From the NCBI GenBank assembly GCA_021234155.1, contig JAJEKV010000011.1, forward strand, positions 23,676,101-23,740,100: 64,000 bases of DNA, read 5' to 3'. Position 1 is the stretch's first letter, and every line of letters begins with the position of its first letter. The position numbers and the translations under genes were made by a program. This stretch comes from Isoetes taiwanensis. Lineage: Eukaryota > Streptophyta > Lycopodiopsida > Isoetales > Isoetaceae. This document shows positions 12,301 through 23,668 of the stretch, one piece after another. The notes beneath the pieces are model-generated. The model ran no database searches. It saw nothing but the letters and a program-made list of their open reading frames with translations, and had not been told where the DNA came from.

Positions 12301-12731
12301 TCTTTATACTATTGCCCAGCTGTGTCATGGATGGTGCAGAACTAAAGCACCTCAATCATACAAAGTTAGCTGTGTTGCGTCCGAGGGCAAGGGATCTTTT
12401 AGATTGGTGTTTGGAGCACTTTGAGATTGCTGTTTGGACAAGATTGAGCAGCACGGCGGCCAATCTTATTATTAATCAAATGTTTCAACAAGCTGTCAAA
12501 CAGAAATTACATTTTACTTGGTCTTCAGGAAAGTGCACAAACACATCGTTCAAGATTGATAGAAAGCCTATTATGTTGAAGGAGTTGAGCAAGGTATATC
12601 AGGAATCAAAGGGAGTGTGGAATGAAAAGAATACATTGTTAATAGATGATATGCTGTACCATGGTTTCAAAAACAGTCTGCATTCAATGGTATGTCCCAA
12701 TACTTACCAACCATCTCGAATAGATGGTGAC

Positions 12732-13084
12732 CAGTGTTGCAAAAATACGCGTATTTTTTGAAAATGATCCATTCCGTACCGTACTTGTACGTACGTACGT
12801 ATTTTTAAAAAATACTTCTGACGTTTTTTTTTTAAATACTACTTGTTTTTCACAAAACAGTAAACTTGCACTTACCAAGAATTGAACCTGGGCCTCCTAG
12901 ATAGCAAACTAACAAGCTAACCAACTTCCCCTACATCAGTTTTACGTTTTACTTCACTGTTTTATTCTATTTAAACACTGTTTTTTGATTTTTAAAAAAT
13001 ACTCCAAACGTACGTAAGGTACGTATGGCTGAAAAAAACGTATTTTTTAAAAAATACGTACAGTACGCGTACGGGACAACACTG
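12732..13084. mobile_element. Nonautonomous hAT-like element (353 bp) with 8-bp TSD
   Basis: The element begins CAGTGTTG and ends CAACACTG. It is flanked by a perfect 8-bp duplication ATGGTGAC (12724-12731 and 13085-13092), the hallmark of hAT insertions. Inside both ends are dense CGTACG/GTACGT motifs resembling the subterminal repeats hAT transposases bind. It has no coding capacity. A second, longer member of the same family lies at 24591-25383. Confidence 0.88.
12863..12937 (-). other. tRNA-like segment inside the hAT-like element
   Basis: On the minus strand the segment holds an A-box-like TTGGTTAGCTTGTTAG and a B-box-like GGTTCAATTCT. It can form a 5-bp T stem (CCAGG/CTTGG) around a TTCAATT loop. 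The acceptor stem is not convincing, so I do not call a functional tRNA gene. It may be a captured tRNA or SINE head. Confidence 0.45.
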
Positions 13085-13242
13085 ATGGTGACTTCCTCTA
13101 CGAACATTTGAGACCTTGGCTGGAAGGATTATTAGAAAATGAAAGTGTGGAAGTCTATGCGAAAGCAAATCCATTGACCAACTTTCTGGATAAGGTTTCT
13201 AAAAGAGCAGTGGAAATTCTCAAGAAATATCGGTATCATTGA

Positions 13243-14340
13243 CATTGAGTGAGTGGAAGACTATGAAGCTCTGAAGTATTTTGATACGTGTCATTTGTAC
13301 ACGAATTAAATTGTTTTTGTTCAATGACTATTTGGCTTTTGCCTTACATTTGTATTTGGCTTTTGCCTCACATTTTTATCAAATGATGGTTTTCAGCAGA
13401 TTTTTATGGAAATGCTTTGTTTATAGTGCAAATGGTAATGTGCATCTCTGCTTCTTCTTAGAACATAATGTGTATTGACATGGAACTGGCCCTGTAAGTC
13501 CCTGCATATTCATTGGACACTGCTGGTATTAGAAACTGTACTCCAAAACCATGTGCGTAAGGAAAGATTGTACAAGATTTACATGGCAACACAAAGCATG
13601 TGCATATGAATGAAGCAAAGAAATCTGCTTACGCATTTTGTAGATTGGAAGCGGGAAAACATTAGATCCATATTTGCATCGAAGAGAAATTGAGGTCTAG
13701 GTCGGATACTTAATATCCGAATGCTATCAAATTTAGAAAGATCATTCATGCAGGTTGCTAATGGAATTGCCGATATCCAAAGCATCTGACCATTGTTTTC
13801 AAGACTTTTGTAGAGTCCTTGTGAGTAGCAAGCTAAAAGATTAAGGCAATTGCTTTCACTAAATTATGCACAAGCATTTTGGTATCTAAACCCTATGCTG
13901 CTACAAAGAATGACATGGTCGAGGCTTTTGCATGCAATTAACTTGTCGAATAAGCGATTCAATAGGTAATGTCATGATGTAGAAGTCCTGAAGTAGAAGT
14001 TGTGTTTACAAGTGAAGCATTTCTGAACTTGTATTAAAGAAAACTTGTATTAAAGAAAACTTGTATTAATCGTGGTATTACAAAGGAATGTTTTTAGATG
14101 TTGCATGCTATGTCAAGCATGTATGTGCAAGAATAGCATATCTTTGAGCAAAGATCTTTGAGCAAAGATCTTTGAGAATTGTATGGATCGGATCATTAGA
14201 ATAATAACATCAAAAGGAAAATAGAAGTCAGAATTCAACAGAACTTAAAGACTGCTTCCTTTAACAGAACATAAACAATGAACACATATGTAAAACCATA
14301 TTATATTATATTAGTCAACCTGTTTACAAAAATGCCATAA
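13243..14340. other. Noncoding stretch downstream of the phosphatase-like exon
   Basis: Probably 3' UTR, then intergenic. It has short direct repeats such as three AACTTGTATTAA units near 14,030-14,070 and two AAAGATCTTTGAGC units near 14,150. No gene is seen. Confidence 0.45.
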
Positions 14341-14349
14341 GGCTTTCAC

Positions 14350-15370
14350 ATACCAAAAAAACAAGGTGCTGCGCACGATGGGTTGCCCTCCGGTGTCGCG
14401 AAAGTGTGATTTTATGTGCTAACGCCGCTCGCGGGCGGCGCCGCTGCTGCCGGTTTCCAGCCGGAAACCACGAAAAGGTGGCGGCTCCCAGCCGTAATCC
14501 CCTGCTCCCCTGGAAATTCCGTGCACCATTTTTTTTCTCTCTCCTCTCTGTTTCGCGATGGCGGAGGTCCGGCGATGGCGGAGTCCGGCGATCTTGGCGT
14601 AGGTGTTGGCGCTGGGCTCCATTTCTGCAGCAATGGTAAGCAGGGATGTAGGGGCGACCTTAGGGATGTTTTCTTCCTGATTTTTCATCCTTTTTTTTCT
14701 TTCTAATCTTTTCTTCTTTCCTTTTTCAAGGATAACTGCTTTGGTGCAGATTTATTTTACGATTTTGTAGTCGGATTTGTTCTTTACAAGCTTGGCATTG
14801 CTCTATTTGTGGAGTAAAGAATTGGAAGGCGAAAAACAGAGCACGTAGTGCAGGTTTGATCATTTTAAGCTGTTAGAAATATCAAAGATCGATAACTCTA
14901 GCATGGAAAAGGGGATTGCAAAGGACAATAATGAAGAAAACGAGTATTCCGGTTGGCCTCTCTGTCTGGAGCCGATGAATATCAAAATCAGATTACTCGA
15001 TACATTATCGCTAGCAGAGGAGCATGCGAATGCCATTAATCTAGGATCGTCAGGTTTTTCGTCTATTTCGTCTTCCAATTTGGAAACAGTGGTAACAATA
15101 GGCAAAATCTATCTATCTTTTATACTTTTTCCTGATTATTTGTTTGATCTGATTGCCGGAATGGCGTCTTCTTTATTTCAGAGATCATCTTCTTCGAGCT
15201 TTTGCCACAACCGGACGATTACCAAAAATTTAATGTATTAATGTTTTTGTCTGTAGTGGCGGCGCTGTAAGCGGCGCCGCCAGGAAACTTTTGCCTAAAA
15301 AATACCAAAAGAAACTTACACTGGAAATTCGAGGAATTTCCAGGGGACAGGGGTTTACGGTTTCTGTTTT
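14350..15370. repeat. GC-rich segment bounded by an imperfect inverted repeat
   Basis: About 30 bp around 14,490-14,520 (CCCCTGCTCCCCTGGAAATT) recurs inverted at about 15,335-15,365, where CTGGAAATTCGAGGAATTTCCAG also makes a local hairpin. GCGGCGCCGC runs lie near both sides (14,437 and 15,275). The ends of a transposon are not proven. A small gene start lies between the repeats. Confidence 0.45.
14560..15090 (+). CDS. 5' part of a small plant protein gene (WPLxLxPxN type)
   Basis: A GC-rich leader ends with a good donor (GCAATG before GTAAGC at 14,635). After an intron the coding frame starts with ATG at 14,903. The peptide MEKGIAKDNNEENEYSGWPL continues to CLEPMNIKIRLLD and SSGFSSISSSNLET, then meets a donor-like GTAACA near 15,091. 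The spaced GWPL...P.N...SSS.LET pattern recalls the N-terminus of a plant family of unknown role (Arabidopsis At3g17950-like). This is from memory and weak. No clear downstream exon was found, so the gene may be a fragment carried within the surrounding inverted repeat. Confidence 0.4.
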
Positions 15371-15834
15371 TCCAAGTTTTTGAGATTAATATTGCTTACT
15401 CCGTAGATTGTGTGTGGGCAAGCAATCTATATTTTAACTTGTTACTATCAAAAGATTTATATGTTCCCTACTATGATATTTTAAATGCCACTGTTTTTTG
15501 ATAAAATACAAGCTTATATGGCATCACAATGCAATGTATCAATTTCATTAGAAAAGAAAAACTAACCGTATGTGCAAGACAGTCCACCAACTTTCAGTTT
15601 ACATCATGTGTTCATGGAACAATAATGAAAAAGTTCCATTACATTTCGAGAGCAAATGCTTGTGTAGAAATGCCATAAAACCAAAATTGTAAAGCCCCAG
15701 CTTTCCTACTATGTTCATTTTTAGTTCAATAATGAATACATTTACATGCTTTGGCAATATTGAAGTTAATGTTGGCGTTGATCTTGAAACCAGATCTAAT
15801 CTTTAATGTGAAGTGCCCTTGCTCCTTCTAGTCA

Positions 15835-16000
15835 TGGCTGGCCTGTTGTTCATATATGCCAGGGCATGACCCTTGAGAAAGTAGAAACCGATCTTTCAAG
15901 GGGTTTTGAGTATGTATGGTTTATGCTGCACTTTCTAGAGTGAGAAACCTTGAAGGTTTGATGCTCCTAGGTTTTGAGCCATCAAAATTAAGGTGCATTC
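15835..16000 (+). pseudogene. PIF1-type DNA helicase C-terminal fragment
   Basis: Two frames of the same short segment spell the end of a PIF1 helicase: QGMTLEKVETDLSRGFE up to about 15,912, then after a phase change MVYAALSRVRNLEGLMLLGFE and PSKLR. These match the helicase VI region (SQGMTL..V..DLS..F..G..YVALSR....L.LLGF). The frameshift and the absence of upstream Walker motifs show a scrap rather than a working gene. The wording is that of cellular PIF1 rather than the Helitron RepHel type. Confidence 0.75.
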
Positions 16001-16129
16001 AAAAGTTATATCATTCTATCAGAAGTTGTATCACTATCATTCTATCAACTGAAAGTTGTATTCATCATATTGAAAAGCGTGAGAGGTCTATAAACTTGTT
16101 GATATGGTGTTTTAGAATGTAAAATTTGT

Positions 16130-18340
16130 AGCTAACTTGATGCTTTTAACTAAAGTGTCTGATATAACAGTGTTAATCTGGAAATGCACTTGATCACAGA
16201 ACTTGGCAGTCAAGAATTCCTACTATACTAAGGTTTCCTTGTTTAGCATGTAATATGAAGTGAACTGTTAAATTCAGAAAGACATGCAGTTGAGATGTAT
16301 TCCCAAGCTAAGATTGTATGCTAAGTGATCAAGGTAAGAGTGCCTAAGGTAAACTTAAAACTTCACGAGTTTCACAAAGACCTATAAAATTTTTAAGTAT
16401 ATCATTCTTATCTACAATTTGTCGAAAGCAAATAGCCCAGTTACTAAATCCACGTATAGAGTTAGGGAGAAAATGGAGCTTACATCGTGGAGGAAAAATA
16501 ACCAAAAGACTTGATTGCCCTAGTTGCAGAGACATGTCTGTCAGACATACAATTCGGGTAAGGTGATGCCAATGGAACATTTTTGTCCTGACACAGTATT
16601 TTTGGTATTTCCATTTGCTTATAATAGCATAGGGATGTCCAACCACCAAATTGTGGCTATATAACAATTGACCAAAAGATGTATGAATACTCCTGTAAGC
16701 ATGGGTAGCCTGCAAATCAAACTTTCTAGAAATATGGCTCCATAATAGGGTCTCTATCATTTTGTTTCCTATTAAATACACAAAGTTTTAACTACTATAA
16801 CGCAATTTGGAATGATGCCAACCCAAAACAAGGATAATACACAGGAAATACACAGGGAGAATTGACTAGTGCCTTTAACGCATATCTTCCTTAAGATTTT
16901 ACCTTCTCATTTCAAGTGTCATATCACACAAATGGGAATATGGATCTAGAGCAAGGTCAAGAAGTACTAAATTAAATCCCTTGCCTCTACCTTTCATGAG
17001 TTTAAAAATGCTTGTTTCTTACAAATACACAACAATTTGATCGGGAAATACATGTATATGGAAGGTTGCCTGATCAATATGATTAGAAAACACATGAAGT
17101 AATCCTAGGTTGCCTTGGGTCTAGTGTTGAAAATATGTAGTTGATGGTCTTAAGCTGCTATTTCTGTTTACTCGCTGACACATTATGCGAAAGATATGCC
17201 GCTAGATCCGATGGCCCAGGTATATGTGTGTACTCTAGGTTGCTTCCACCTTGGTTTCTACTTCGATATTCTCTTCTTGGAAGTAACAATATAATGGTAC
17301 AAAGCTACACTATTAACGCCAACCAAAAGAGAACGTCTTATAAGACCTTCATGTTAAGACGTCCTTCATATGCCCATCTGAGATGATTCTAAGCAGTTTT
17401 GAAACACGATTTTGAAACACTACTCTAGAGGTTAGAACATATAGTCCAACAAAGCCATCATGCATCAAATTGTTGAGACTATGTCCCATTTGGAAACCAG
17501 TACATTGATTCCATAATGTTATTGAATCTGTTATTTTTACCTTGATTGTAACATATACCTCATGTATTCTCAAACAACCGCATAATCGGGTACTTATCCC
17601 GATGTAGAAATTAATCCAGCCCTCCCATTCCCCTATGAAAAATATTATTATTTCAAAGGTTATCGATGACAAATTATTGAAACAAAAGAGAACAAAAAGA
17701 CAGGACAATAGTTCAGGATTGGCAGACATAGAAAAGCATAAATCTTATTCATAGAAAATCATAAATCTTATTCATAGAAAAGCATAAATGCGCTTGGCTC
17801 TTGAAGGCAAAGATGCAAGCAAAATACATATCGATTGCTTTTGCAAATAGTTTTTGCAAATTTTTTAGCTTCCCTAGCCTTCTGCCACTGTCATATAGAG
17901 CTGCAGAGATTCTTTAAATGTCCCATGTTGGCATGCACAACAGGGAATAAGATGAGATCTAAGAGGCGCAACTCCTTTGGCAAATCACCATTCAAAGTAA
18001 TTCCTGCCGTAATCAGTGTCAGAGACTTCTGCTTATGGATAAGCCGTGAACATAAGAGTGCTCACAGTTGATTGACGAATAAATGTGGTTTAAATAACAA
18101 TGATGCTCTATACCCAACTACTCCAAGCATCAAGGAAAACCCACAATATATATGCCCGAGTTGACTAATATCATCATGTTGGGACGTACTCAGATAATGG
18201 GATCCACAAAAGTGGCAGAAAAATGAATTTGTAGATTATTAATCATGACAAACTCAAGCAAAATTATGCAACTAGTTAGGCTGGCTCCTGAGCTGAATGT
18301 GAGATGTTAACAAAGAGGCCGACTAGACTTCGCGATGCTC
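16130..18340. other. Noncoding stretch
   Basis: AT-rich. A 145-codon minus-strand frame at 16344-16781 has no recognisable motif and no supporting splice or promoter context. I do not call it a gene. Confidence 0.45.
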
Positions 18341-18348
18341 CTAACAGT

Positions 18349-18687
18349 TCAATTTCTTCTATGTGCTGGCCCTGCATCAATAGTCCATATCCATAACCAA
18401 CGGCATAAAAAAACTCCAATCATTAAAAATAAAACCAATAAGAACCTATTAGCACTGGTTCTGTTATGAGGTCCATCGTAACAATGGACAGCGGAAGAAT
18501 GATCTGGAGCTGACCCAGATGCTGAAGCACTATTTTTTGCTGAAGAACCTGCACCCCAACCACTGCCGGACCAACGAAATACAGGTGCTTTTGGACCAGG
18601 AGACACATATACAATCAGTGAAGGCCGCTGCAGCTCAATATAACTGGGTATCACATTAGGAACAATCATAGTGCCAACCTTAAACAT
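18349..18687 (-). CDS. Last exon of a hypothetical membrane protein
   Basis: An open minus-strand exon encoding a peptide with IELQRPSLIVYVSPGPKAPV, a serine/alanine/glycine-rich spacer, and a strongly hydrophobic segment (FLLVLFLMIGVFLCRWLWIW) near the C-terminus. It ends with a short polar tail and a stop at 18,349. This suggests a tail-anchored protein. The family is not recognised. The exon could join upstream minus-strand exons (candidate at 21,623-21,901), but the 3 kb between them has no clear coding block, so the gene model is uncertain. Confidence 0.35.
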   Translation of the reverse strand: MFKVGTMIVPNVIPSYIELQRPSLIVYVSPGPKAPVFRWSGSGWGAGSSAKNSASASGSAPDHSSAVHCYDGPHNRTSANRFLLVLFLMIGVFLCRWLWIWTIDAGPAHRRN

Positions 18688-18689
18688 CC

Positions 18690-21620
18690 TAAATCCAGAT
18701 CAATAAGTTGCATGGCGATGTTACTGCAATCACAATCATAAATAGATAACTTAGGTCACTTGCCTAGCCTTTAGGCTTAAAATCAAGCAAGTTCAAAATT
18801 AGTAAGTACTATGCAAAACCATTACCTTGAAAGGCAGAAAAGTCAGCTGCATAATTCAACATTTGTCCCCAAGCCTCATTCTATATCTGCATCCAGTTGA
18901 TTTATATAGTTAAACACATAACTTATTAACCATATGAACATAAAGCATCACTTCTCAGAAGAAGCTGTAGTGAAATAAACGCAGGTTTAAAAATGGGCAC
19001 TAAAGATGTGAGAAGGATGGGAGACGCAACAAACTCTGCCAAAGCTACAAATCTAAGAAACCGGCTTGCAAATATCTTGGCAAAATCAACCTGGCATTTA
19101 CAGCCAAATAAAAATGTGTACAATCATCTCCTTACCTTTGCTGAATCGCTAAGATTGTCATTGGATGTAACTTTAGAAGCAAATGATTTCGGCCAACTTA
19201 CATCTTCTTAGCACCTTGGAGACCTATAAAGCATTGGCAGGGCAAAGCGATTTAGCATTTGGAAAACAAAGCATTTAGCAAGCAAGTATGGCAGCCGAGC
19301 TAAGGATACTTGAAGTGGAAGGAGCCACAGGAATGTCACGAGAAGCAAAAGCTTTACCTGCTATATTGTTGAAAAAATCGCCGCATCATCCAAGCCACAA
19401 GAGCTTTCCTTGGGCCAATAAAATACAGGCACTGCCAAGAACTTGGATCACGCAACACATACAACCAGTTTTCTTGACAATCTCCAGTACATTTATAAAA
19501 TGGGCAGTGGAAAAACCATCCGACAGTGGAATACAACTTAGACTATAAAACCGGATACGAAATTTCAACTCTCAAACGAATCAGCAATTATCCGATTGGC
19601 AACATGGCATTCATGCCAAAATCCTGTGTAAAACATTGCTGCCTTATTGCAGGTAGTATAACAGGAAGAACTGTGAAGTCTTTATATGTTTAGGTAATTT
19701 ACACGAGAAATAACCTTCAAATGTTTCCTTCTTGTTTCACTGAGTTGTAAAAAAGCAGCAGTTGAATATAATCGCAGCTTCTGTAACTTTACTTTATCGA
19801 TACCGTGGTCTTGCCCCTTCTGTAATGCACCTAATCAGACGAGAAATTCAGTAAGAAATAAGGATGGAAATGTAACAGAGATAGACAATCTAAGTGATTA
19901 ATTTCAAATTTGAGGTTCTTGTTGAAACCATGACAACCTGCTGCCATATGCACCTTCCACTTTATTTCCATACACAGTTATCAAAACCTTACATCACGTA
20001 GTAGGATCCTTTAAAGATTAAAGAATAAGCATTGAACCAAAACACAGGGACAGGGGTTTCCATGGTGTTTTTAGTATATGTCATTCCTCCACATTACATG
20101 ATACTGATTAACATGTCAATTCAAGCTGTTTGATGCTGACAGACGGACAGGAAAATGGAGGCCAACATCTGTCTGTCCCTTGTGCTATTGGCAACGGAGT
20201 CTTTTTCTAAGAAAATGTTAAGAGACATCAATTAACTGAATCTCATTTAAGTGCATTCTAAGATGTTATCAGAAGTTCATGGATTTGTGACATGTAGGAC
20301 TAAGAAAGTTCCTATACATAAACAAAGTACGCTCATAATTTAGCTACTTCACATTTCTCATAATAACGCACCTCAATAATGCTGCACCAGCATGTATTCC
20401 AGGCAATCCACAAGAAATTTCGCCACATAATGAGTCACTGGAGATGGAAACGAAATCCTGAAAGGAGTCACAATAGAAAAAAAAATGTTAAGAAGCTGCA
20501 AGAAAGTTCTAAAGAAAGAGAATTTCTCACACAACAGCAGTGGACTGCTTATCGCAACGTTCTCACACAACAGCAGTGGACTGCTTATCGCAACGTTAAA
20601 GGTCTTGAATTTTGCATCATTCATAGAAAGTGGTGTTTAAATGATATATCTTGTTGTCATCCATTCCGATGGTGGCCTGCACAAGTAGTTGAACTCAGGA
20701 GGCATACCAATTGGTAGGTTATTCCTCCAATACTCTAAGCCATTGCAATCTGAAAGAAGGAATGATCCATAAGTTAAGACCTTACATAATCAGCGAAATT
20801 TACTTGAACTGGTTGTAAGAGGTAAAGTTCTTGAATCAGATCTTCCCTGTTGGCCAGTTGAGATGCCATCATGGCATAATAATCGCAAAATTAGCATAAC
20901 TCTCCAATCCCTTCATGTTACTGCTGGCTGGACAGTAGAGATGTCATGTAGCACCAAGTAAATAAACGGATTCCCATCCGTTAAAAGTGCTAGATAACTC
21001 TAGCAAGTAATTAAGAAACAAAATACAGTGGGAAAGCTTATTATGGAAGAACGATTTCTTGGTAAAGCAGGAAGAACGATTTCTGTAACAAAGGTCCGGT
21101 TGCACCAAACCGAGCAGAAATCTCATTGAAATGAAGCTACAAAACTATTTTACCTGATACCCAAGCCGAACTGCAAAAACGACTCAGTTATGGCGCCTAA
21201 ATAAGAAAGAACATTTTGTTGAAGAGTCCAAAGAAGCTAGACTCTTGCATCATAAATTTTTTAGATGGTTCGGATATTGAGACGGCGATCTGTAGCCCAT
21301 TTCCTGCCTCTCCGGTTAGCCAGTTTCAAGAGTGGCTGCCCAACAACGAAAACGACCTAACATTTACAGCCAATAAGGGGTTTTTAGCAGTCATAGGCAT
21401 ATTTCAAGCATATACTGGCATATACCTATAATATGCCACAAACCCACATAAACAAGGGTTTGCCCCCTTAGGGGCAACCCAAAAACAGTTATATCATGAT
21501 AAATCCGTCAACATTTTACAGGAACACCCAGTACACATATTCACAACCCTGTTCTGTAGCCGAAAAACTAAAAAGCATAAGATACTATTCTATACTTTAT
21601 AGTAGACTGCAGATCACTCT
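18690..21620. other. Noncoding or intronic stretch with a 36-bp tandem duplication
   Basis: Mostly AT-rich. Near 20,522-20,595 a 36-bp unit (TTCTCACACAACAGCAGTGG...CGCAACG) is directly duplicated. No convincing coding exon is seen in this interval. Confidence 0.45.
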
Positions 21621-21622
21621 AA

Positions 21623-21877
21623 TCAAGGCATCTTCAGCTGAATTTTGAGGCCACCGTCTCCATCAACTTCAATCTTCATCTTGAGAAGGCGTTCCTCATG
21701 GAGGCAGGAACGATCTATCCAATGCTGCACTTTTTCAGAAATATCAACTCCTTCTGTTTGCAAAACCATCACCTCGGAACAATTGAACCGAGCTCTTGCA
21801 CTAAGTTTTTGAAGTTTTTGGGAAGAACCGACAGATTCCTCCATTGGCCTCTTTTCTGTGATCTTAATCCGCGCCAT
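21623..21877 (-). CDS. Hypothetical protein, about 84 aa
   Basis: A minus-strand frame whose second ATG begins MARIKITEKRPMEESVGSSQ and ends KIEVDGDGGLKIQLKMP. The composition is hydrophilic and helix-friendly. A GGTTT-poor, AT-rich upstream follows. Nothing in it is a known domain. It could be a first exon or a small gene; I rate coding status as slightly better than chance because of its length and codon texture. Confidence 0.35.
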   Translation of the reverse strand: MARIKITEKRPMEESVGSSQKLQKLSARARFNCSEVMVLQTEGVDISEKVQHWIDRSCLHEERLLKMKIEVDGDGGLKIQLKMP

Positions 21878-22069
21878 CTCTAGAGCTGTGAAGCAATGCA
21901 ATCCGACTGTTCGCTATTTATTCAAAATTTTGCATGCAGAAATGAATAGTCATCCTATATAGATCCTATATCTAGGAACTTATTATCCTGTACGAAAAAG
22001 GTAGCCTATAATAAAAGCTCGATAGGACCTATATAAGGATAGATCCTTAGAATATTCTACTTTTATTTG

Positions 22070-22738
22070 TTTTAAGAAAATGTCAAGTTGTCTCATGTCA
22101 AGTTGTCTCATGCCATGCCAAGTTGTCTCATGCCATGTCATCATGCCATGTTGTTTCATGCCATGTCATCATGCCATGTCATCATGCCATGTGGACAAGT
22201 ACCGTCATCATGTGCCAGTCCAAGTGGCAGTGCTTAGAATATTCTACTTTTATTTGTTTTAAAAAAATGTTACATCTCTAAGCCAAGTTGTTTCATGCCA
22301 TGTCATCATGCCACGTGTGCCAAGTGGGTGCCACCTAGGCCTAAGGGTATCAACATGCCACGTGTGCCAAGTGGGTGCCACCTAGGCCTAAGGGTATCAA
22401 CATAATCTCAAAGTGTTATTACACATAATTACTCTGACTTGCCACCTAGGTGTAAGGAAGTGCCATGTGTGCCACGTGTGCCAAGTGGGTGCCACCTAGG
22501 TCTAAGGGTATCAACATAATCTCAAAGTGTTATTACACATAATTACTCTGACTTGCCACCTAGGGTGTAAGGAAGTGCCACGCAGTGTGCCACGTGCTAC
22601 GTGGTGCCAAGTGGGTGCCACCTAGGCCTAAGGGTATCAACATGCCACGTGTGCCAAGTGGGTGCCACCTAGGCCTAAGGGTATCAACATAATCTCAAAG
22701 TGTTATTACACATAATTACTCTGACTTGCCACCTAGGT
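22070..22738. repeat. CACGTG-rich satellite, left block
   Basis: It starts with short CATGCCATGTCAT repeats (22,080-22,200). It passes into higher-order units containing GCCACGTGTGCCAAGTGGG, TGCCACCTAGGCCTAAGGG, TATCAACATAATCTCAAAG and TTACTCTGACTTGCCACC. Units are about 114 bp, or about 161 bp when a 47-bp sub-block is doubled. The block is continuous in sequence with the one at 23,669. Confidence 0.9.
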
Positions 22739-22743
22739 GTAAG

Positions 22744-23668
22744 AATAGAATAGAATAGAATAGAATAGTTTTTTTATCGTCCACTGAGACCAATCGGCCT
22801 ATGGGACCCAGAAGAAGCGCAGCAAACTTATTACTGTCCGGGTTAAAAAACCCCCGCCCCGAAGGGTTTTCGAGGGAAAAACCGTGGCGTAATAAGAATG
22901 TTTGTCAAACCGCATGGTATACATCATCATGAAATAAATGTGTATGTACATGTCAAGTGTGCGTGCGAGGACATAGCCGATCTCGCATGTCCATGACCTC
23001 CTCGGCAGGTATGATCCTAGCATCCGCGGATGCCGCGGCTCAATGTCACATGTAGCGGCCGGCCAGGCCCGACCAACTCGGCATAAGCGTCACGATTTGA
23101 TCATATCTTTGGGCAACTTTGAAGGGTATGAGATTCATCCTCGATGACTCCCATTTGGCAAAGATTGACAGAGCCCGGCCCCGACGTGGCTCACCAATCC
23201 ATCCGCTTTGTCTCAATTCAAGATGATGTGCCCCCGTGGCGAATGGAGGCAATGAGTCTCGCGTCTTTTCATGGGCAAGTGGGTGCGCAGTAGCATTGTG
23301 GGCCTCGCCCAATGTGGGATTTATGTGGCCCGTAGTGTGTCTTTTTCTTGACTGCTTCAAGGGCGCCGGCATCCCAAAGCTTGCCGATGAAGCAAGCGCC
23401 AAGATATTGCCTCAAGCTATGGCGATCCCTGCTTGCACATGTATGCACTGTCCCCCGCACATTCCATCTAGCCATCCATTGAGCTCTCTTTTCCCTCCAG
23501 CAGGCCTTGAGGCGTTGTGGCCCCATTGCCATGATATAAGCTAGTTTTGGGAGACGAGCATCGTGCATGTTGACCACCTTCTGAAAATAGACAATGTGGC
23601 GATCAAGGGCCGCCCTCTGAAGAGGCAAGAATCCTGTTTCCTACAGTAGAATTTGATATGGGACTGTG
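22744..23668 (-). mobile_element. 5'-truncated LINE inserted in the satellite
   Basis: Read on the minus strand, the element ends with a short 3' tail of TATTC repeats at 22,744. It is flanked by a 5-bp duplication GTAAG (22739-22743 and 23669-23673) that splits one satellite unit. A frame at 23269-23628 encodes the end of the ORF2 protein (RLPKLAYIMAMGPQRLKACW, LRQYLGACFIGKLWDAGALE). The 3' UTR has a G/C-rich hairpin around 22,840-22,890. It is the same family as 28343-29104. Confidence 0.85.

Larger units (their letters stand above)
12318..13242 (+). pseudogene. NLI/FCP1-type (HAD) phosphatase-like exon split by a transposon
   Basis: After an acceptor TTGCCCAG the exon encodes the central and C-terminal part of an NLI-interacting-factor-like phosphatase domain. 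Visible motifs are LRPRARDLLDWC, the motif-II-like FEIAVWTRLSSTAANLI, LKELSKVY, and the acidic motif NTLLIDDMLYHGFKN. After SRIDGD the frame is interrupted by a 353-bp element (12732-13084). It resumes in the same frame with FLYEHLRPWLEGLLENESV and ends with a TGA at 13,240. The family dephosphorylates serine/threonine using a DxDx(T/V) nucleophile. I cannot find that motif upstream, so either an exon is missing or the gene is dead. Unless the insertion is spliced out, the protein is truncated. Confidence 0.75.

Noticed and set aside
16344-16781. A 145-codon minus-strand frame
   Set aside because: No motif, no homology recognised, and AT-rich composition like its surroundings.
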